From Verrucomicrobiaceae bacterium (GTDB taxonomy: Bacteria > Verrucomicrobiota > Verrucomicrobiia > Verrucomicrobiales > Verrucomicrobiaceae), in NCBI GenBank assembly GCA_016713035.1, contig JADJPW010000007.1:124001-188000 (forward strand): 64,000 bases of DNA. The letters run 5' to 3'. A model generated the notes under the pieces. It ran no database searches. It worked only from the letters and a program-made list of their open reading frames with translations, and was not told where the DNA came from. Positions 58,870 through 64,000 of this stretch are shown here, piece after piece. Every line of letters starts with the position of its first letter. Positions within the stretch are counted from its first letter, which is position 1. A program made the translations under genes and the position numbers.

Positions 58870-60194
58870 CCTGGAGTGAAAAGGCCATCTCGGAGGTCGT
58901 GGAATTGAAACGTGGCGGTAGCGTGACGCTTTCCCTGCAAAGCCAGGGACTCGCCGCGATCCGAGGTGTCATTTGCGATGAACAAGGCAAGCCAATCAAG
59001 GGGGCTACATTCCAATTCAGCTGCGATAGTTTGGACTCCATCCCGAGCGGCCCGCTCCAGGGGTTTCGGCAAGTCGAAGCGGATGGGCGCTTCTCCGTGC
59101 CGGTGATCCCGCGCTCCGTTAAAGAGGTGACGATGTTTGCCTATGCAGATGGCTACGCTTCCGCCTCTTTGCGTGACCATTCGTTGAAGCCCGGCGAAAC
59201 CTTTGAATGGAACCCCGTGCTGAAAACGACGAGCGAATTCGTCGAAGGCACCGTGGTGGATAAAAAGGGAGCCGCCGTGGCAGGTGCAGAAATCCGCATC
59301 TCCGGCGACGGACAGCCAACGAATGTGAAACTCACCCGCACCGATGCCCAAGGCCGCTTCCGCATCGACAAACTGGCCGCAGGCCCGGTGCGTGTGACCG
59401 CGAAGCAAAAGACGCCTGATTTCAGCCGCGACACCTGGATCGACGCCAAAGCCCCGCAGAGTGATCTGCGCCTCGTTTTGCCGGACGCCGAGGGCAAAGT
59501 CTCCGGCGTCGTGCTCGATCACACAGGCAAGCCCGTCGCTGGCGCAGAAGTGCAATCCTATTCACGCGACAGAAAGACCGTGACGGACAAAACGGGATAT
59601 TTTGACCTCAGTGGACTCGAATTCGGCTGGTTTAGTCTCGACGTGAAATCGCGGCTACCGGACGGCACGCGGCTCGAAAAAGACTTCCGCGCCAAAACGG
59701 GCATGATGCAGCTCAAACTGACACTCCCCGCCACAGCAGATGACTCACGCTATACTTCTGCGGCATCCATTGACCTCACGGGCAAGCCTGCGCCAGAAAT
59801 TCACGTCGCCACCTGGATTCATACCGAGCCGCTAGCGGCCAAAGCGGGCGGGAAAGTGCGCATCCTAGACTTTTGGGGCATGGAGTGCGCCCCGTGCCTC
59901 GCGGGCTTTCCGAAGCTGCAAAAGTTTTGGCAGGAGCATCAGCAGGACGGTATCGAACTCCTCGCCCTCAGCTCCGGTTTTTATCCCGAGCAAGAAGTGC
60001 GAGAGTATTTGAAGCGTCATCCCGATCTCCATTTCCCCATGGCCATCGGTCACACCGAAGAAAAAGATGCTGAGGCCTATCAAGTGCGCGGCATCCCGAC
60101 CTACGTCGTCATCGGCAAAGACGGCCGCATCCTCTCCAGCGGCCATGATTGGGAGAAAGCTTCCTCCACCGCGCTAAAAGCGGCGAAACCGTGA
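58863..60194 (+). CDS. Carboxypeptidase-regulatory repeats and TlpA-like thioredoxin domain (C-terminal part of frameshifted gene)
   Basis: The 443-residue frame from GTG 58863 carries more CarboxypepD_reg repeats ('AIRGVICDEQGKPIKGATFQ', 'EGTVVDKKGAAVAGAEIRIS', 'SGVVLDHTGKPVAGAEVQSY') and a C-terminal TlpA/thioredoxin-like domain. The redox motif is CAPC in 'ILDFWGMECAPCLAGFPKLQ', followed by 'LKRHPDLHFPMAIGH' and the cis-Pro segment 'YQVRGIPTYVVIGKDG'. A periplasmic thiol-disulfide function anchored by Ig-like modules is expected. Without the upstream signal peptide it would stay in the cytoplasm, so a frame change near 58860 likely inactivated export. Confidence 0.75.
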   Translation: MLAWSEKAISEVVELKRGGSVTLSLQSQGLAAIRGVICDEQGKPIKGATFQFSCDSLDSIPSGPLQGFRQVEADGRFSVPVIPRSVKEVTMFAYADGYASASLRDHSLKPGETFEWNPVLKTTSEFVEGTVVDKKGAAVAGAEIRISGDGQPTNVKLTRTDAQGRFRIDKLAAGPVRVTAKQKTPDFSRDTWIDAKAPQSDLRLVLPDAEGKVSGVVLDHTGKPVAGAEVQSYSRDRKTVTDKTGYFDLSGLEFGWFSLDVKSRLPDGTRLEKDFRAKTGMMQLKLTLPATADDSRYTSAASIDLTGKPAPEIHVATWIHTEPLAAKAGGKVRILDFWGMECAPCLAGFPKLQKFWQEHQQDGIELLALSSGFYPEQEVREYLKRHPDLHFPMAIGHTEEKDAEAYQVRGIPTYVVIGKDGRILSSGHDWEKASSTALKAAKP

Positions 60195-60217
60195 GTCGAT
60201 TAGATTGTGAATCGAAT
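60192..60217 (+). repeat. Stop-codon-linked hairpin, possible copy 4
   Basis: It starts at the TGA stop and contains GATTGTGAATCGAATC-like sequence with GATT/AATC stem around GTG. It is a looser match than the copies at 1594, 23450 and 57409. Confidence 0.4.
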
Positions 60218-60226
60218 CCGATTAAT

Positions 60227-61622
60227 CCCGGATTATGCAATTGAGTAAGCGAACGGCGGTGGGCGAGCCTCGATTTGGCGGAAGATAGCGTCCATCCAGG
60301 GACGTTTTAGCCAGGCAGTGAGAGCTTGAGCACTCGCTTTCGAGCGTGTTGTCTGACCCAACCGCCTATTGCAAAGCAATAGGATCGCAGCGTCGCCAAG
60401 GTGGCTTGATTGTGACTGTTGAGTCCAAAATGCCGGAACAGACTCATCAGATTATAGGCTACCATGATGAAGCGGAACGAGGCCTCCGTCGCCCAAAAGT
60501 CCTGCAGGCAGAACGCGTCGAGGCCGAAGTCTTGCTTCAACTCTTTGATCCTGTTCTCGCAGTCGGCCCGAGTGTTGTAGATGTTCCATATCTGATCGAG
60601 CGGCAGGTCGAGATTGGTCACATACAGGCTAAAGCGGTAGTCGGGCAGGTCGTCGAAGAGCAGCTTGCCTCCGGCCTGTGGACGGCGACTGATCTGCTTA
60701 CGCACCACAATGTGCCGACGCGCCTTGGCCTTCGAATCGGCTGGCTGATGCCGCCACTCTTTGACTGCGATGCCAGGGCAGATTTCCACCCAGTCCTTCA
60801 TGCCGTGGACCTCGTTCTTGATGTTGGAGTAGGCCCGCGCGGCGATGATATTTGAGGCTGCGCTCTTCCAACGCGCTCAGGATTTCGTCAGTATAAAAAC
60901 CGCTGTCGCCACGCACGAGGCCCACCTTCACTCCCGCGAGCGCCTCATCGAAAGTCTCGCGCATGAACTCGACGCAATTGGAGCACGCTGCCGTGTTGCC
61001 CGGGCGCAGCCACGCATTGGCCACCATCCGTGTCTGACTGATGAAGGCCATGAGCGGATGGTGCGAGTTGCGCCCTTTGCGGTTGGGGTTGTAGCCCCTG
61101 GCAGCGCCTTCCTGGCTGCCATCGCGCGTGATGACCGTGCTGTCGAAGTCCACCGTCACTGCTCCCACGTTGATTTGCGCAAAGAACCACTTCTGTAAGG
61201 CTGGGAACACCACCGTGTTGCGCGCATGAGAGAACTTGCCGAAGAACCGGCTGTAGGTGCTTTGGCTTGGCAGGCTCTCATAGCCAAAAATGGCTGCAAG
61301 CGTTTGATCCTGGCGCAACCAATCGCAGTGGATGTAGCGGCTAGCCCCCGTCCAGATGCCAAGCCAAAAGCTTTCAATGATCTGCACCGGATCATACGCT
61401 CGATTCGACCCGCCTTGAGGCAGATCCAAGGTGGCCAGATGTTCGCGGATACCAGTCTGATCCACAAAACGCTTCATCAACGCCATGCCGCCAAAGGGCG
61501 TCACAGGCTTGTCGGAGTATTCAATCGGTAGATTCACCATCACGGTGATTCTGCCACACGCGTCAATCCCTCGTAGTAACACCCCTTCGCTTCACTCCAG
61601 CTACTCTATTGCATTATCCAGG
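60227..61622 (-). mobile_element. IS1380-type insertion sequence, 1396 bp, TTAAT target duplication
   Basis: Left end CCCGGATTATGCAATTGAGT and right end (reverse complement) CCTGGATAATGCAATAGAGT are terminal inverted repeats with three mismatches in 20. TTAAT flanks both sides (60222-60226 and 61623-61627). It contains one minus-strand transposase split by a frame change. It was inserted between the TlpA gene and the old yellow enzyme remnant. Confidence 0.85.
60307..61540 (-). pseudogene. IS1380-family transposase, split by one frameshift
   Basis: From ATG 61540 (MVNLPIEYSDKPVTPFGGMA) the first frame covers the DDE N-terminal part: 'VGAVTVDFDSTVITRDGSQE', 'GAARGYNPNRKGRNSHHPL' and 'VGLVRGDSGFYTDEILSALE'. 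Near 60850 the sequence leaves the frame: 'LEERSLKY' should continue to 'IIAARAYSNIKNEVHG', which is read in another frame. The second part (60801-60307) has 'YNTRADCENRIKELKQDFGL' with the catalytic Glu. Both halves are well conserved, so the shift is recent or a sequencing error. As written the element is non-autonomous. Confidence 0.85.
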
Positions 61623-61640
61623 TTAATGCCCGATACCTGC

Positions 61641-61912
61641 ATCAGCGTCTGGGGCGCGGACCGCGCCGACCTGCGCATCTGGCCGCTGAACAGCTACAAC
61701 AGCATGCTCGACAGCGATCCTGTCGGCCTCAAGGGGCTCTGAACGAAGGAGAAAACCTCATCATGAAGCGACGAAAATGGACTCTCTCGAATATTTCGAA
61801 TTTCACTTCGTGGACAACTTCCATTCCCCTTTTTAGGCTCAGTTCGCCGAACCCCGCGCGGTTCTACTCCCCCGGCCCCGAAGGCTACACCGACTATCCA
61901 GCGATGCCATGA
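61641..61912 (+). pseudogene. Old yellow enzyme remnant (two pieces of the 3' third)
   Basis: The piece at 61641-61733 encodes 'ISVWGADRADLRIWPLNSYN' and 'SMLDSDPVG', matching residues about 215-245 of the intact enzyme at 56344 with many base changes. After about 110 bases of unrelated sequence, 61847-61912 encodes 'PNPARFYSPGPEGYTDYPAM', the enzyme's C-terminus, ending in a TGA that overlaps the ATG of the VOC gene. The central and N-terminal parts are missing. It is a decayed paralogue, not an allele of the intact gene. Confidence 0.8.
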
Positions 61913-62424
61913 GCACACCCATCCATCCCGGCGTCCGCATCGGCCACGTTCACTTGAAAGTGGCCGATCTCGAGCGCTCGCTCGCCTTTTACTGCGGCGT
62001 GCTCGGCTTTCAGCTCACGCAGCGCTACGGACCCGGAGCGGCCTTCGTCTCTGCGGGCGGCTACCATCACCACATCGGCCTGAACACCTGGGAAAGCCGT
62101 GGTGGCAAAGCCCCGCCGCCCGGCAACACCGGTCTCTACCACGCCGCCATCCTCTACCCGGACCGCGCATCACTCGCCGATGCCCTGCGCCGCCTCATCG
62201 AGCATCAAATCCCGCTCGATGGAGCCGCCGATCACGGCGTCAGCGAAGCCCTCTACCTCCAAGACCCCGACGGCAACGGCCTCGAACTTTATGTGGACCG
62301 CGATCCCGCCGACTGGCCGCGTAACTCAAAAGGTGAACTCGAAATGACCACTGGGCCGCTCAATCTGGAGGCGCTGGCCCTTGTAGGTATCAGCGGTAGA
62401 TCACTTCAGACGAGTGGCGAGTAG
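61909..62424 (+). CDS. VOC family protein (glyoxalase/extradiol dioxygenase-like)
   Basis: The 171-residue protein has two beta-alpha-beta-beta-beta units. Metal-site candidates are His in 'RIGHVHLKVADLERSLAFYC', His in 'AGGYHHHIGLNTW', His in 'GLYHAAILYPD', and Glu in 'DPDGNGLELYVDRDP', the pattern of CatE/glyoxalase-like enzymes. Zinc- or iron-dependent ring cleavage or lactoylglutathione-like chemistry is possible. It begins with an ATGA overlap at the stop of the degenerate old yellow enzyme copy, so it was originally coupled to that gene and may now have lost its promoter. Confidence 0.85.
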   Translation: MSTPIHPGVRIGHVHLKVADLERSLAFYCGVLGFQLTQRYGPGAAFVSAGGYHHHIGLNTWESRGGKAPPPGNTGLYHAAILYPDRASLADALRRLIEHQIPLDGAADHGVSEALYLQDPDGNGLELYVDRDPADWPRNSKGELEMTTGPLNLEALALVGISGRSLQTSGE

Positions 62425-62453
62425 GATAGGGCTGCGTTTAAATCAAAAGGGCC

Positions 62454-63551
62454 TCATTTCGCGGCGATGATGGCGGTGCCGGTGGCATCGCAGATGCGGA
62501 GCTGGAATTCCCACTCGACGGTCCAGGACTCGGTTTGCTCGTTTTGGCAGCATTTCACCAGTAGGGTGTTTTTGCCCTTCTTGAGCTGACAGGGCAACTT
62601 GTATTGATCGAGCTTGGCACCACGGTGGTACTCATCACGGGCGAAGAGGAGCTCACCATTGAGCCAGACTTTCCAGCCGTTTTTGCAGCCGATGCGGATT
62701 TCTGCGGCGCGGTCTTCGCTGCTCATGAAATCCGTCGCGGCATAGCCTACGGCGCTCTTTTCCATGCCAAAGGGCTTGTTGAAGTCGATCTTGCCGTACT
62801 CGTCCTTGCTGGTGAAGTCGATCCACTTGGCCGGTTTGCTTTTGCCTTCGTAGCTGGCGTCGTATTTCAGCTCCTTTTCCGGCGGATACACGGTGTCATA
62901 ACCAGCACGGTCCGCGTTGCTGAAGGCGGCGATGAGCTTCCAGTTCATCAAAAAGCCGAAGTGGGCTGGTAGATCGACTTTTTCACCGAGATCGCGGAGT
63001 TTTTTGCTCAGGTCTTTGATCTGGTCTTCATCGCGTGCGGCCTTCAGGGCCTTGGAATACATCTCTGCGGCGAGTTTTTTGTCACTAAGGGCTTCTCCAG
63101 CCGCGATGAGCTTTTTCACGGGATGGCGGCGCAGCTCGGAGCTCACATCTTCCAGCAGCATGGGCGTGAGTTTTTCTGCCTCCGCCGCATCGGCACGCTG
63201 GATGAGGTCAAAGGCCAGTGTGCGGGCTCCGGGGCTGTTTTTGGTGTCCTTCAAAAAAGTCACCAGCACGCCGACATCGAGTTTCTTGGCCTCCAGCGCT
63301 CGATCCGCGATGACGCCGACGGCTGCACGCAGCCAGTTTTCCGCCAATGGATTGGCGCCATTCATCCCAGCGAGCACGCTGGGTAGATCGGCGGAATCAG
63401 CTTTCACGATGTCCTGCCAAGCTTTTGCAGCAGCTTCATTTCCCTGACCTTCACGCTGCACCGCACGGATGGCGTCGATGGAAGATGGAAGCTCCGCGCT
63501 GTGGGCAGATGCAGCGGATGCGATGATGAAGAGGGCGAGGAGCGGTTTCAT
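62454..63551 (-). CDS. Secreted protein of unknown function, helical repeats plus PA14/galactose-binding-like C-terminus
   Basis: The 365-residue protein starts with signal MKPLLALFIIASAASAHSA. Residues about 20-190 are helical and repeat-like ('AENWLRAAVGVIADRALEAK', 'SPGARTLAFDLIQRADAAEA'), resembling HEAT segments in large PVC proteins. The C-terminal third ('IRIGCKNGWKVWLNGELLFA', 'YKLPCQLKKGKNTLLVKCCQ', 'ESWTVEWEFQLRI') is the beta-sandwich motif often annotated as a glycoside-binding or PA14-like module. It likely acts outside the cytoplasm. No known function. Confidence 0.75.
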   Translation of the reverse strand: MKPLLALFIIASAASAHSAELPSSIDAIRAVQREGQGNEAAAKAWQDIVKADSADLPSVLAGMNGANPLAENWLRAAVGVIADRALEAKKLDVGVLVTFLKDTKNSPGARTLAFDLIQRADAAEAEKLTPMLLEDVSSELRRHPVKKLIAAGEALSDKKLAAEMYSKALKAARDEDQIKDLSKKLRDLGEKVDLPAHFGFLMNWKLIAAFSNADRAGYDTVYPPEKELKYDASYEGKSKPAKWIDFTSKDEYGKIDFNKPFGMEKSAVGYAATDFMSSEDRAAEIRIGCKNGWKVWLNGELLFARDEYHRGAKLDQYKLPCQLKKGKNTLLVKCCQNEQTESWTVEWEFQLRICDATGTAIIAAK

Positions 63552-63608
63552 GGAGGGAGCATGGAAGCAGTGAATGCGGGGGATAACAAGCCGACAGCGA
63601 GCACACTT

Positions 63609-64000
63609 TCACCGGCCCATGGATTCTGTCTGCGCTAGCACATCGGCAAAGGGGATGCGCTCTAGCAGCCCAAAGCTGTCATGCCTGCCGAGGCGTTCGC
63701 GACTGGTAGCGGGACTGGTGAGGCCACAGAGGAAGCGGGCGAGCTGCCGTGCGGTGCGCAGGGAGGCGTGGCGCTCATTTTGTAGCTCGCGGATGGCGGC
63801 GACGTGCTCGGTGGTGATGGGTGGCGCGGGGCTTTGCGGGATTTCACGCGGTGCGTCGGCTTGCTGGCCTTTTTCGCGCTCTTTGCAGCTCGTGCAGATG
63901 CCACAGTCCTCTGGCATTTCTTCGCCGAAGTAGTGGAGCAGCCATTTTGTGAGGCAGCCACGATGCTGGGCAAACTCCAGCACCTGATGCAGCCGCTCCA
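63609..64000 (-). CDS. RecQ-type ATP-dependent DNA helicase, C-terminal part (truncated by window edge)
   Basis: The reading frame is open to the right edge. About 130 residues are visible. They contain the RecQ zinc-binding module: Arg-Gly-Cys in 'EFAQHRGCLTKWLLHYFGEE' followed by 'DCGICTSCKERE', giving four Cys ligands. After a Pro-rich linker, 'LQNERHASLRTARQLARFLC' and 'GLTSPATSRERLGRHDSFG' resemble the winged-helix C-terminal segment of RecQ-like helicases in this phylum. The helicase motor lies beyond the window. Role: DNA unwinding in recombination and repair, cytoplasmic. Confidence 0.8.
   Translation of the reverse strand, partial: ERLHQVLEFAQHRGCLTKWLLHYFGEEMPEDCGICTSCKEREKGQQADAPREIPQSPAPPITTEHVAAIRELQNERHASLRTARQLARFLCGLTSPATSRERLGRHDSFGLLERIPFADVLAQTESMGR

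Overview
The window reads as a chromosomal segment of a high-GC Verrucomicrobiota bacterium, most like the Verrucomicrobiaceae (Prosthecobacter-type). The grounds are the 50-residue Chlamydiae/Verrucomicrobia small basic protein (35709-35861, minus), the many 'planctomycete' secreted families (DUF1592/DUF1588/DUF1585, DUF1552, DUF1501, DUF1549/DUF1553, PVC-type heme-binding giant protein, FG-GAP and PQQ propellers), and the density of signal-peptide-bearing esterases and sialidases. No tRNA, rRNA or CRISPR array was seen. Family names come from reading the translated proteins, not from a database search.

Layout. 1-5200: Gfo/Idh/MocA oxidoreductase tail, sialidase, two secreted esterases (one fused to an SMP-30-like propeller) and a UPF0175/DUF3368 toxin-antitoxin-like pair. 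5200-16500: a DUF1592 cytochrome and its usual partner DUF1552, separated by about 7.6 kb holding a DUF1016 (YhcG-type) nuclease gene riddled with in-frame palindromic insertions, one of which carries a GIY-YIG endonuclease gene; an unrecognised membrane/secreted gene pair; and the helicase HrpB. 16500-25500: serine hydrolase, deacetylase-like protein, an alpha/beta hydrolase gene cut by an IS630-type element, a VapBC-like pair, a formylglycine-generating-enzyme-like/sialidase fusion, an orphan antitoxin, a hydrolase and a UlaG-like metallo-hydrolase. 25600-35900: sulfite/nitrite reductase, PQQ-type propeller, HUH (Y1) transposase, matrixin-type protease, a pseudouridine synthase with a repetitive tail and the small basic protein. 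36000-45800: a 1654-residue heme-binding protein containing several families of small in-frame repeats, small membrane proteins, an AEC transporter, an FG-GAP protein, an L,D-transpeptidase and an esterase. 45800-54100: a DUF1501-DUF1553-DUF1501 operon, a LysR regulator and an AAA ATPase preceded by an inverted repeat array. 54100-64000: a compact operon (pirin, DoxX-like, rhodanese-YceI fusion, old yellow enzyme), a carboxypeptidase-regulatory/TlpA gene split by a frame change, an IS1380-type element, an old yellow enzyme remnant fused to the start of a VOC gene, a secreted hypothetical protein and the C-terminal end of a RecQ-type helicase.

The most striking signal is the number of small palindromic elements. 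Families recognisable by eye: (i) CCCCGTGAGATA-ended elements in DUF1016, two short and one carrying GIY-YIG, all in frame; (ii) a four-hairpin array in the linker of the same gene; (iii) AAAGTGG-hairpin elements (3 copies); (iv) hairpins beginning at the stop codon (4 copies); (v) GAACnGAGAAC units inside coding sequence (3 copies, 2 genes); (vi) a GGGAG...CTCCC double-hairpin element; (vii) AGATAGAnGAGAG-type purine repeats; (viii) a 75-bp double palindrome between convergent genes. The GIY-YIG element with its short same-ended relatives is the best candidate for an undescribed mobile system.
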